Below, in pieces: positions 8,446 through 16,415 of a stretch of DNA of 64,000 nucleotides (the first letter of the stretch is position 1; each line of letters starts with the position of its first letter). Under the pieces are notes generated by a model, which did no database searches, was not told the DNA's origin, and saw only the letters and a program-made list of their open reading frames with translations. A program made the position numbers and the translations under genes. The stretch comes from JAYPWI01 sp038135065 (GTDB taxonomy: Bacteria; Actinomycetota; Acidimicrobiia; Acidimicrobiales; Poriferisodalaceae): contig JAYPWI010000003.1 in assembly GCA_038135065.1 (NCBI GenBank), positions 99,899-163,898 on the forward strand, given 5' to 3'.

Positions 8446-9078
8446 TCAGGCCTCGCGCGCGGCATTCAGTTCGACGAGTTGACCCCACAGCTGGTCGACG
8501 GCGACCCGGAGCTGATCGAGATCACCGCCATTGCCCACCACGAACTGCGCGACTGCGCGCCGCTCCTCGTCAGACGTCTGCGAGTCGATCCTGGCTGCTG
8601 CATCCGAGCGGTCCATGCCCCGGCCTTCCAAACGGTCGAGACGAATCTCGAGCGGGGCCTCCACGGTGACCACAACCTCATAGGGGTGGCGAGTCTCCTG
8701 ACCCAACATCGACTCGACCAGGATCGCCATGTCGAAGATCACGACGAGGTCCGCAGGGTCATGTTCGAGCAGAGCGGCATCCACGGACTCATCGAGCAAC
8801 TCGTTGATGATCGGATGGCTGATCTCGTTGAGAGCGGCCAGTTGCCCCTCGTCGCCGAACACGATCGATGCAAGGCCTGCCCGGTCGATACCTCCGTCGG
8901 CTCCGCGTACCCGCTCACCGAAGCGGGAGACCACCGCCGCCACCGCTCGCCCGCCCGGAGCGATGATCTCGCGCCCCAGGCCGTCGACGTCGATCACCAC
9001 CGCGCCACGCTCACCGAGCAGGTGCGACACCGTCGACTTGCCGACTCCGATTCCTCCGGTAACCCCAACGATCAACAC
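8446..9078 (-). CDS. coaE: Dephospho-CoA kinase
   Basis: The enzyme phosphorylates the 3'-hydroxyl of dephospho-CoA, the last step of coenzyme A synthesis, in the cytoplasm. The 210 residues are of normal length. The Walker A is 'GVTGGIGVGKST' (residues about 5-16), followed by 'VIDVDGLGREI' (the conserved D-x-D/E after beta 2), the lid 'ISHPIINELL', 'VIFDMAILVES' and 'RLDRLEGRGMDRSDAAARIDSQ' in the C-terminal part, all typical of CoaE. The start is GTG 9078, supported by TAGGGT 6 nt upstream. A 3' dispensable extension is absent. It is the one clear housekeeping gene in this part of the window. Confidence 0.95.
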   Translation of the reverse strand: MLIVGVTGGIGVGKSTVSHLLGERGAVVIDVDGLGREIIAPGGRAVAAVVSRFGERVRGADGGIDRAGLASIVFGDEGQLAALNEISHPIINELLDESVDAALLEHDPADLVVIFDMAILVESMLGQETRHPYEVVVTVEAPLEIRLDRLEGRGMDRSDAAARIDSQTSDEERRAVAQFVVGNGGDLDQLRVAVDQLWGQLVELNAAREA

Positions 9079-9084
9079 GCCCGC

Positions 9085-9090
9085 ACCCTA
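9085..9090 (-). promoter_or_regulatory. Putative -10 box TAGGGT, leaderless coaE
   Basis: TAGGGT is separated by 6 nt (GCGGGC) from the GTG at 9078. Confidence 0.45.
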
Positions 9091-9145
9091 GGACACCTCG
9101 CCTGATGCAACCGGTCCAAACCCAGCCCCTAAGGTTCGATGTCCC

Positions 9146-10995
9146 ATGAGCAGACTCGCCTCCAGCCTGCTGGCCCTCATCCTGATGGTCGCTGCGAGTG
9201 TGGTCGCCGTGCCCCCGCTGGCCGCAGCAGCTGATTCGGCGACCGACCACAGCGCAGTCGTCCTGGTGCCCTTCGCTGGCCAGTGGGCCAACGAACTCGC
9301 CACTGCACCCTGGGAACACCCACGGGCATCGGTCGAGGACTGGACCCTCGACCTCTTCGCCCCCGACACAGATGTCGTCGCCCGCGTCGGCCGAGCCACC
9401 GGGACCGTGTCACTCCACATCTCGCCCCCTGACCCCTACGGCTGTATCGGCGGGGGCAGCATGGTCTGGGTCGAGGTGCATGTGGACGGCATCGCTGTTG
9501 GTGGGATCGGCTACCACCATCTCGTCGACGTCGAATACCCCGGCGGTGCCGTCATCGACGGGCCCGAGGCCCGATTGGGGTCGACGGCGGCGAACCCCGG
9601 CGATCTAGGAGGAGCATGTTGGCGGGTGTCGACCCCCAACGGCATCCATGCCCACCTCATTGCAGCCAACACCACCGGGTACAGCTGCTTCGCCGACTAC
9701 GACAAGGGGGCGCAACTCGATGCCGAGGCCCCGCTGGCCGCGCTCGGCGGCCCGGACGGAGGCTGGGGAGCCGGCCCCCGGTCTGCGTGCCCACCTGCTG
9801 CCCTGCAACTCGGTGAACCCCCCCTACCTCCCCCGACCGAGCCCCCTGGTCGGGTCCTCGGCGTCGCGGTCGAGGTCGATCCCGTACCGACTGAGGCGTC
9901 GACGACGTCGGCCGCCGCGTTCCCGACCCCGGGTGCCGGGGTCACGGTCACCTGGCTGCCCCCCACCGAGGGCGAGGTGCCGGAGGACTATCGGGTCGTC
10001 TTCGAGAGCGAGGGCATTCCCGCTGTGCTCACGCCGACGCAGTCCGCAGCGACCTCGGCACGGGTGACCACCCTCGAGGGTGGCCTGACGTACCTCGTGA
10101 CCGTGATTGCGAGCAACGCAGCCGGCGACGGCCCTCCCTCCGAGCCGGTCGAAGTGTTCGTCCCCGTTCGGCCACTGGAGGGGTACTGGCTGGTGGACAC
10201 CGGTGGGGTCGTCCACCCCTTCGGCGACGCAACCCATTTGGGCGACCCGTCGCCGCTGGCCCATCCTGCGACTGCCGTGACCTCCTCTCCGAGCAGCGGC
10301 GGCTACTGGATCCTGACCAGCACGGGGACGGTCTATGCATACGGCGACGCCCAACATCACGGCAACGCCCACTTGGACCCAACAGAGCGAGCCATCGCCC
10401 TCGGTTCCACCCCAGACGGTGACGGCTACTGGGTGTTCAGCGACTCCGGACGGGTCACGGCCTTCGGTGCGGCCATCCACTACGGAGATGTCGGGCACAT
10501 CGCACTCAACGGGCCGATCGTGGCTGCCACAGTGTCGGCATCGGGTCGTGGCTATTACCTGGTCGGCGCCGAGGGCGGGGTCTTCGCCNNNNNNNNNNGG
10601 GGGGTGTCGCCCCCCGCGCCGACGCCACGTACCAGGGGTCGATCCAGGAGTACCTCGACCTCCACCGGGATGCAGTACCAGCAGTTTCATGGTTGGTGGC
10701 GCCGATCATCGGCGTCGTCCCTTCTCCCGATGGCGCCGGCTATTGGCTCGTGGCCTCCGACGGCGGCATCTTCGCCTTCGGGACAGCCGACTACCGGGGC
10801 AGCATTCCCCAAGCACTCCCGGGCGTCGCCCTCAACGCACCGGTGAACGGGGCAATGCCCTACGGCAACGGGTACCTGATGGTGGCCGCCGACGGGGGCA
10901 TCTTTGCCTTCTCCGACAAACCCTTCGTCGGTTCGCTCGGTGACACCGAGCTGGCCGCGCCCGTCAGCGGAGCATCGACGATCGGGGCCAGCTGA
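9146..10995 (+). CDS. Secreted FnIII plus 'GYW-GG-FAFG' repeat protein, interrupted by assembly gap
   Basis: The N-terminus is a signal peptide ('LALILMVAASVVAVPPLAAAAD'-type core, cleavage near residue 30). Residues about 35-225 form an unassigned beta domain with paired cysteines. A fibronectin type III domain lies at about 240-340, and then come repeats of about 40-45 residues built on 'GYWLVDTGGVVHPFGDA', 'GYWILTSTGTVYAYGDA' and 'GYWVFSDSGRVTAFGAA'. A 10-N gap (10589-10598) cuts a repeat, and the reading frame after the gap is shifted. The same repeat type continues ('GYWLVASDGGIFAFG', 'GYLMVAADGGIFAF') to the stop at 10995. I therefore treat both sides as one gene whose true gap length differs from 10. 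This repeat family is common in Acidimicrobiia surface proteins; it probably forms a beta-propeller-like surface structure. Confidence 0.75.
10589..10598. other. Assembly gap (10 N) within repeat gene
   Basis: Ten N follow the codons for 'GGVFA' and precede a G-rich run. Keeping the repeat protein in frame needs a true gap length of 2 modulo 3, so 10 is a placeholder. Confidence 0.95.
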
Positions 10996-11004
10996 CCCCT
11001 CGCC

Positions 11005-11781
11005 TCACACTCGCCCCGACGGGGTGTCGGTCGGGCCGCCGGCGAAGGCCTGCGCGATCTCGATCCACTCCTGGGCGAGCGGACCTTCCACGTCGAGCAC
11101 GACCTCGGAATGGTGACGGCGCTGGGTGACCAGGAGACAGAACTCATAGGCAGCACCCTGGACACGGTCCGCGGCATCATCGGGCCCCCAGGTCCAGACA
11201 TCACCCGACGGAGCGCTCAACTCGACGCGCACCGGCCCATCGGGGACGGGGAGCCCCCGGTTCACGTAGCTCCACCCCCGGGTCGTCACCCCGATATGGG
11301 CAACATGTCGAAGACGATCGCTCTGTGGATACGCCGCGCCGAAGGTGTCCGCCACGTCGTGGCTGTGCGACCACGTCTCCATCAGACGGGCGGTTGCGAA
11401 CGACAGCGCGCTCATGTCCGGACCGAACCAGGGAATCCGATCCTTGGGGCCCAGCGCCCTGAAGGCGTCGGTCATTCGGGCTCGTTCACCCTCGAACCAC
11501 TGCCAAACCTCGGCCCCACTCATCGCATGGACATCTTCCTCGGCGATGGAATGCAGATCCCCTCCACCGGATGCCATCTGTTCCTTGAGGGCCATGAACC
11601 CAGTGGGGTCCAGCACGGCCAAACTGGCTGCCACGTCGGCCATGCCCAGATGGATGACCGTCTCGTGGGTGTCCCACCCGGCGGCCGGCGTGGGCAGGCG
11701 CCACTGCTCCTCTGTCAGGGACTCGACGACGGCCCGCAGGGCCGCCGTCTCGGCGTCGAGGTCGTCACAAATCGGATCCAT
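11005..11781 (-). CDS. TIGR03084-type DinB/maleylpyruvate-isomerase-like protein
   Basis: The protein has 258 residues. The N-terminal half is a DinB-like four-helix bundle: 'LDAETAALRAVVESLTEEQW', 'PAAGWDTHETVIHLGMAD' with a metal-ligand-type His, and 'LMETWSHSHDVADTFG' with two further His. The C-terminal domain 'WSYVNRGLPVPDGPVRVEL...' matches the actinobacterial TIGR03084 family. Members bind a divalent metal and are thought to use mycothiol, but no reaction has been assigned here. TAACGT ends 7 nt before the ATG, overlapping the end of the upstream gene, so it may have its own promoter. Confidence 0.8.
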   Translation of the reverse strand: MDPICDDLDAETAALRAVVESLTEEQWRLPTPAAGWDTHETVIHLGMADVAASLAVLDPTGFMALKEQMASGGGDLHSIAEEDVHAMSGAEVWQWFEGERARMTDAFRALGPKDRIPWFGPDMSALSFATARLMETWSHSHDVADTFGAAYPQSDRLRHVAHIGVTTRGWSYVNRGLPVPDGPVRVELSAPSGDVWTWGPDDAADRVQGAAYEFCLLVTQRRHHSEVVLDVEGPLAQEWIEIAQAFAGGPTDTPSGRV

Positions 11782-11788
11782 GCCTCCG

Positions 11789-11794
11789 ACGTTA
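11789..11794 (-). promoter_or_regulatory. Putative -10 box TAACGT, leaderless TIGR03084 gene
   Basis: TAACGT is separated by 7 nt (CGGAGGC) from the ATG at 11781. It overlaps the 3' end of the upstream gene (stop at 11792). Confidence 0.4.
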
Positions 11795-13564
11795 CCCCTC
11801 GGCGGGCACCTCGAGAACGGTCACCACACCTGTGTCACCGACCACCTCGATGATCGCTCCGTCGGGAATCCTGCGCGTTGCATCGGTGGCCGACACCACG
11901 CAGGGAATGCCCAGCTCGCGGCTGACGATGATCGCGTGACTCAGGGCCGCCCCCACGTCGACGACAACGGCTCCCGCAGGCACGAACAGGGGTGTCCAGG
12001 CTGGATCCGTATGGGGAGCGACCAGGATGTCCCCCGGCTGCAGGGCGAACGGATCAGAGGGGTCGAGCACCACGCGAGCTCGTCCCTGATAACGCCCGGG
12101 ACATCCAGGCATGCCGGCGATGCTCTCGCCAGCACCCAAGGCAGGCACCTGACGAGAACCCACGACGGACCATTCCGAGTGCGGGGGCCGTCGCCCGTTG
12201 ATGATGAACGGTGGTTCGAGTTGGCGCAGGTGCTCGAGATGAGCCCGGCGTTGGTCGATCAGGCGCCGCGGTTCTTCCAACTCACCTGCAGCCAACGCCC
12301 GCAGTTCGTCCTCGAACAACAGGCAGGCATCGGCCGGCTGGTCCAACTCGCCCGATGCCACGGACCTCGCTCCCAGTTCCCACACTGCCATCCGGATCTC
12401 CTGGATGACCCTGATGATGTTCGTCTTCGAACGCTCCCTCCCAGGGACGAACACCCCAGCAGAGGCGACACCGGCCATGAACTGGCCATGGGCCTCGGGA
12501 TCCGCTTCGACCATGGCTGCGATGTCGAGGGTGAGCGCCTCCCGCTCCGCACGCCGGTCCTCGTTGGCCAGACGCGGTGACTCCTCGTCGTCCTGCAACC
12601 GCATGAGAGCGACGAACGCGAGGGCAAGGTCCGGATTGGTCTCCCACGTCGCAGCGTAGATGTCCCACTCGTTGGGCCCCCGAGATCCGAATTCGGCCAG
12701 GAAGGTCTCCATGGCCGCCACAAAGGGCTCTGCCGCCGGATCGCCGCGCAAGCGCTCCCACAGGTTCTCGCTGCCTGCGTCGAACAGTCGGGTGAGGGAG
12801 GCGTCCGCTCGCACCATTCGGCTCAGATCCCACAGGGCATAGGAGGGCGCTGCCGAATCAACCCCTCCAAGGCCGGCCAGGATCCGCATTGCTGCTTCGG
12901 GCCGACCCACCGCTGCGCAGACGGCACCGATCACACCGGGGCCGATCGAGGCAGCACCGCTCTGGTTGATGTGCATGTCGAAGAGCGCTCGTACCTGGGG
13001 CCGCAGCGACACGGCCCGGTCGATCAGTTCGGTACCGGTGAGGCTTGCCAGGTCTGGACGTTCGTCGCGAATTCGGATGGCCAGTTCCCGCTGCCCCTCC
13101 AACTCCGACTGGTCCATGTCCCCCATGACCCAGGCCAGCCAGCCAGCCATGACCTCCGTGGTGTGGGGGTTGACATGCCAGGGTTCCGCCACATAGGGAG
13201 GCACGTCGGGATGGCCACCGAAGTACGCCATGTCGATGTCGGCGGCCGACATTCCCGGGGTTCGCTCGGCCCACACCCGGATCCACGTCGCGTTCAGGTA
13301 GGCGTACCCGCCGATCAACCCGACGAACCCGCAGTCGTCGGGGTCGTCCCCGAACTCCTCGGCCTCCACCCCCAACCGATTGACTGCGCAGTCGCGCCAG
13401 CCTGCCACCGTGCCGCCGTTGTCCCACGTGAGATCCCAGCCTGCTGGACTCGGCGGATCGGGCAGCACCTCCCCGGCGTTGGCCCTCGTCCAGAACGGCG
13501 CCTTCGGGTCGTCGGCTGTGTCCGCCATCCATCGGACAGTTGTTCCATTGTCGTCGACAGTCAT
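11792..13564 (-). CDS. PEP-utilising-enzyme-like protein with stand-alone phosphohistidine domain
   Basis: The 590-residue protein ends in a PEP-utilisers mobile domain: 'GDILVAPHTDPAWTPLF', then 'GAALSHAIIVSRELGIPCVV', where His543 is the phosphocarrier histidine, then 'DGAIIEVVGDTGVVTVLE'. The first 450 residues resemble the middle part of rifampin phosphotransferase/PEP-synthase-like proteins ('PFWTRANAGEVLPDPPSP'). No ATP-grasp nucleotide-binding domain is present, so the protein cannot use ATP by itself. It may need a partner or may have lost activity. The start at 13564 is preceded by AAGGGGG at a workable distance, and TATCGT lies further upstream. It is divergent from the membrane-protein gene at 13650. 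Confidence 0.8.
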   Translation of the reverse strand: MTVDDNGTTVRWMADTADDPKAPFWTRANAGEVLPDPPSPAGWDLTWDNGGTVAGWRDCAVNRLGVEAEEFGDDPDDCGFVGLIGGYAYLNATWIRVWAERTPGMSAADIDMAYFGGHPDVPPYVAEPWHVNPHTTEVMAGWLAWVMGDMDQSELEGQRELAIRIRDERPDLASLTGTELIDRAVSLRPQVRALFDMHINQSGAASIGPGVIGAVCAAVGRPEAAMRILAGLGGVDSAAPSYALWDLSRMVRADASLTRLFDAGSENLWERLRGDPAAEPFVAAMETFLAEFGSRGPNEWDIYAATWETNPDLALAFVALMRLQDDEESPRLANEDRRAEREALTLDIAAMVEADPEAHGQFMAGVASAGVFVPGRERSKTNIIRVIQEIRMAVWELGARSVASGELDQPADACLLFEDELRALAAGELEEPRRLIDQRRAHLEHLRQLEPPFIINGRRPPHSEWSVVGSRQVPALGAGESIAGMPGCPGRYQGRARVVLDPSDPFALQPGDILVAPHTDPAWTPLFVPAGAVVVDVGAALSHAIIVSRELGIPCVVSATDATRRIPDGAIIEVVGDTGVVTVLEVPAEG

Positions 13565-13636
13565 GCTCGCCCCCTTGCCGCGACGATAGCGGGGCCCTTC
13601 GACCCTCCCGACGTGTCGGGTCGATCCGGGCGCGGC

Positions 13637-13642
13637 TAGGTT
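13637..13642 (+). promoter_or_regulatory. Putative -10 box TAGGTT, leaderless membrane-protein gene
   Basis: TAGGTT is separated by 7 nt (CCCGAGA) from the ATG at 13650. Confidence 0.45.
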
Positions 13643-13649
13643 CCCGAGA

Positions 13650-14429
13650 ATGGTCGGGGATCAGTCCATTGCCACGGTCCGGACACCCCACCGGATCGGC
13701 GTCCTGCCTCGTCTACAGGCCGGGGCGGTAGCCCTCCTCGCATTGGTCCCACTCACCGCATCCGGTCACTACCTGGCAAACGTCGTCAGCGGTCGGACCA
13801 CCAACGAGCCCGACCTGGTGGCACTTGGATGGCTTCTGATGTTCTCCGTGCTTGGCGCCCTTCTCGTGCTGGCCGCCGTCACCAGCATCCTCCCGGGGTG
13901 GCAGCGTGCCGGATGGGGCCCAGTTGCCCTGCTGTGCACCTCAGCCGTGCTCAGCACCATCGACTACTGGCAGCTCATCGACTCCCCCACCGGGTTGGCT
14001 CTCAACGCAGCCAGCCTGGCGATCGCGGTAGGTGCCGTCCAGAGCATCTACTGGGCGCCACGCAGCCCGCTGACGTCCATCGCCCTCAGGCCGTCGGAGC
14101 GACTGCAGGAGTGGATGGCCGGGGTGATGCTCAGCGGCGGCGTGCTGGCCTTCGCACTGCCCCACCCGTCGACGATCGACGATGCGCCAGAGGACTGCGC
14201 TCCGCTGTGGATCATCGTCGAGCGCGACTGCCTTTCGGCCGACGTGCCCTGGTGGCCGATCGCAGTGGCGGCCATCGCCATCGGCACGACGCTGTTGTCG
14301 GTGATCCACCGCGATCCGAGCGCGCCGGGGCGCCGGTCGTCGCCACGGACCCTGGTCAAGCCCACCGGTCGCGGCGCCGAGGACACACCCCGTTCCGATC
14401 CAGGACACCACGACCAGGGGAGACGTTGA
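13650..14429 (+). CDS. Hypothetical integral membrane protein
   Basis: The 259-residue protein has about six hydrophobic segments, including 'AGAVALLALVPLTA', 'LLMFSVLGALLVLAAVTSIL', 'WGPVALLCTSAVL', 'LAIAVGAVQSIYW' and 'WWPIAVAAIAIGTTLL'. A cytoplasmic, basic and Pro-rich tail closes the protein. A loop with two cysteines ('APEDCAPLW', 'ERDCLSADV') lies between two late segments and may form a disulfide outside the membrane. I do not recognise a family. It ends 2 bp before the acetoacetyl-CoA synthetase gene, so the two probably share a transcript, though no functional link is evident. Confidence 0.65.
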   Translation: MVGDQSIATVRTPHRIGVLPRLQAGAVALLALVPLTASGHYLANVVSGRTTNEPDLVALGWLLMFSVLGALLVLAAVTSILPGWQRAGWGPVALLCTSAVLSTIDYWQLIDSPTGLALNAASLAIAVGAVQSIYWAPRSPLTSIALRPSERLQEWMAGVMLSGGVLAFALPHPSTIDDAPEDCAPLWIIVERDCLSADVPWWPIAVAAIAIGTTLLSVIHRDPSAPGRRSSPRTLVKPTGRGAEDTPRSDPGHHDQGRR

Positions 14430-14431
14430 CC

Positions 14432-16411
14432 ATGCACCCACCGACAGACGAGACGATGGATGCACTCTGGACACCCGACCCCGAGCGGCGCCGAGGCACC
14501 GCCCTGACGGCCTTCGCCCACTCCGTCGGTATCGACCTCGAGCGTGACGGATACGACACCCTGCACCGATGGTCGGTGGAGCACGCCGACGAGTTCTGGC
14601 GGGCCGTGGTAGCCCACGTCGGGGGAATCGCCCAGCTCGGTGCGACGTACATGACCGGCGACCCGAGCCGACCGGCCCCTGGGATGTCGTTCTTTCCCGA
14701 CGGGACGATCAACCTCGCAGAGAACTATCTCCGACATCGGGCCGGTCGGGGAAGCGAAACGGCGTTGTGGTACCGCGGTGAGGACCGGGTGGCCTCATCG
14801 ATGACCTGGGACGAATTGTGGGAGGCGGTCGGCCGCACGCAGGCCGCCCTGGTGGGCTCGGGTGTCGAACCAGGTGACCGGGTAGCGACCATGCTGCCGA
14901 ACGGTCCTGAGGCGATCATCGTGTTCCTCGCAGCGGCAGCCATAGGGGCCGTGTACAGCTCGACCAGCCCGGATTTCGGGCGGGACGGGGTGCTCGACCG
15001 GTTCGGGCAGATCGATCCCCGCGTGTTGGTGGTGACCGACGGGTACGCCTACGGCGGCAAGCGTCACGACATCACGACCAAGGCAGCCGAGATCGCCGCC
15101 GGCCTGTCCGGCCTCTCACGGGTCGTCATGGTCCCCTACGGCGACGAGATCTCGTCGGCGGCAACGATCCCGGGGGCGGTCACCTGGGACGACTGGACGG
15201 GACCTCACCGGGGAACGGCACCCACCTTCGCCCCCCTCCCCTTCGATCACCCGGTCTACATCCTCTACAGCAGCGGCACGACCGGGCGCCCCAAATGCAT
15301 CGTCCACCGGACCGGTGGTGTGCTGCTCAAGCACTGGTCGGAACTGACCCTGCACTGTGACCTGCGCCCCGGGGATCGGATGTTCTACTTCACCACCACC
15401 GGCTGGATGATGTGGAACTGGTTGGTCTCGGGTCTGTCAGCCGGGGTCTCCCTCGTGCTCTATGACGGGTCACCCTTCCACCCCGGCCCGACCCGGCTGT
15501 TCGATCTGGCCGAGGAACTGGGCCCGCGCTTGTTCGGGGTCAGCGCCAAATACATCGAATCCGTGCTCAAGGAAGGCCTCACCCCCGCCCGAACCCACGA
15601 CCTGGGCACGGTGGAGATCGTGACCTCCACCGGCTCGCCTCTTGCGCCCGAGGGATTCGAGTACGTCTACAACTCGATCGGGCGAGACCTCCACCTCGCC
15701 TCGTTCTCGGGAGGGACCGACATCTGCGGCTGCTTCGTGACGGGTAATCCCCTCGCACCGGTGTACGCCGGACAGATCCAGGCCCCGGCGCTCGGCGTCG
15801 ACGTCGACGTCGCCGATCCCGCCGGCCAGTCGGTGGCTGCGCCCGGGCAGGGCGAGCTGATCTGTCGAAATGCCATTCCCTCGATGCCCCTGCAGTTCTG
15901 GTCTGATCCCGACGATGCGCGTTATCAGGCCGCCTACTTCGAGCAGATCCCCGGCGTCTGGCACCACGGCGATTTTGCGAGCTGGACAGCACAGGGAGGC
16001 ATGATCATCAGCGGACGCAGCGACGCAACCCTGAACCCCGGGGGCGTCCGTATCGGCACCGCCGAGATCTACCGTCAGGTCGACCTGGTGGACGAAGTGC
16101 TCGAGAGCGTTGTCGTGGGCCAGCAGCACGAGGGTGACACCCGGGTCGTGCTGTTCGTTCGACTCCGGGACGGACTGGAACTCGACGAGGACCTCTCTGA
16201 TCGGATTCGCCGGACGATCCGCACTGGAGCGTCGCCACGACACGTGCCGGCCGTTGTCGCCCAGGTCCCCACGATCCCCCGCACCCGGAGCGGGAAACTC
16301 GTCGAGTTGGCCATCCGAGACGTGATCCACGGGCGGGCGGTCACCAACGCTGAAGCCATCGACGACCCCTCGGCCCTCGATGCCTTCCGAGATCACCCTG
16401 CGCTTGCCTGA
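14432..16411 (+). CDS. Acetoacetyl-CoA synthetase
   Basis: This AMP-forming ligase activates acetoacetate to acetoacetyl-CoA with ATP and CoA. The 659 residues match the family (about 650). It starts with the acetoacetyl-CoA-synthetase N-terminal (ACAS_N) region ('LHRWSVEHADEFWRAV'), then the adenylation motif 'YSSGTTGRPKCIVH', 'GWMMWNW' (typical of this family), and the hinge region with 'GRSDATLNPGGVRIGTAEIY'. The C-terminal catalytic lysine is in 'TRSGKLVELA'. GGGGAG lies about 10 nt before the ATG. The product could enter ketone-body or leucine breakdown, and could feed the thiolase at 48564. Confidence 0.92.
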   Translation: MHPPTDETMDALWTPDPERRRGTALTAFAHSVGIDLERDGYDTLHRWSVEHADEFWRAVVAHVGGIAQLGATYMTGDPSRPAPGMSFFPDGTINLAENYLRHRAGRGSETALWYRGEDRVASSMTWDELWEAVGRTQAALVGSGVEPGDRVATMLPNGPEAIIVFLAAAAIGAVYSSTSPDFGRDGVLDRFGQIDPRVLVVTDGYAYGGKRHDITTKAAEIAAGLSGLSRVVMVPYGDEISSAATIPGAVTWDDWTGPHRGTAPTFAPLPFDHPVYILYSSGTTGRPKCIVHRTGGVLLKHWSELTLHCDLRPGDRMFYFTTTGWMMWNWLVSGLSAGVSLVLYDGSPFHPGPTRLFDLAEELGPRLFGVSAKYIESVLKEGLTPARTHDLGTVEIVTSTGSPLAPEGFEYVYNSIGRDLHLASFSGGTDICGCFVTGNPLAPVYAGQIQAPALGVDVDVADPAGQSVAAPGQGELICRNAIPSMPLQFWSDPDDARYQAAYFEQIPGVWHHGDFASWTAQGGMIISGRSDATLNPGGVRIGTAEIYRQVDLVDEVLESVVVGQQHEGDTRVVLFVRLRDGLELDEDLSDRIRRTIRTGASPRHVPAVVAQVPTIPRTRSGKLVELAIRDVIHGRAVTNAEAIDDPSALDAFRDHPALA

Positions 16412-16415
16412 GGCC

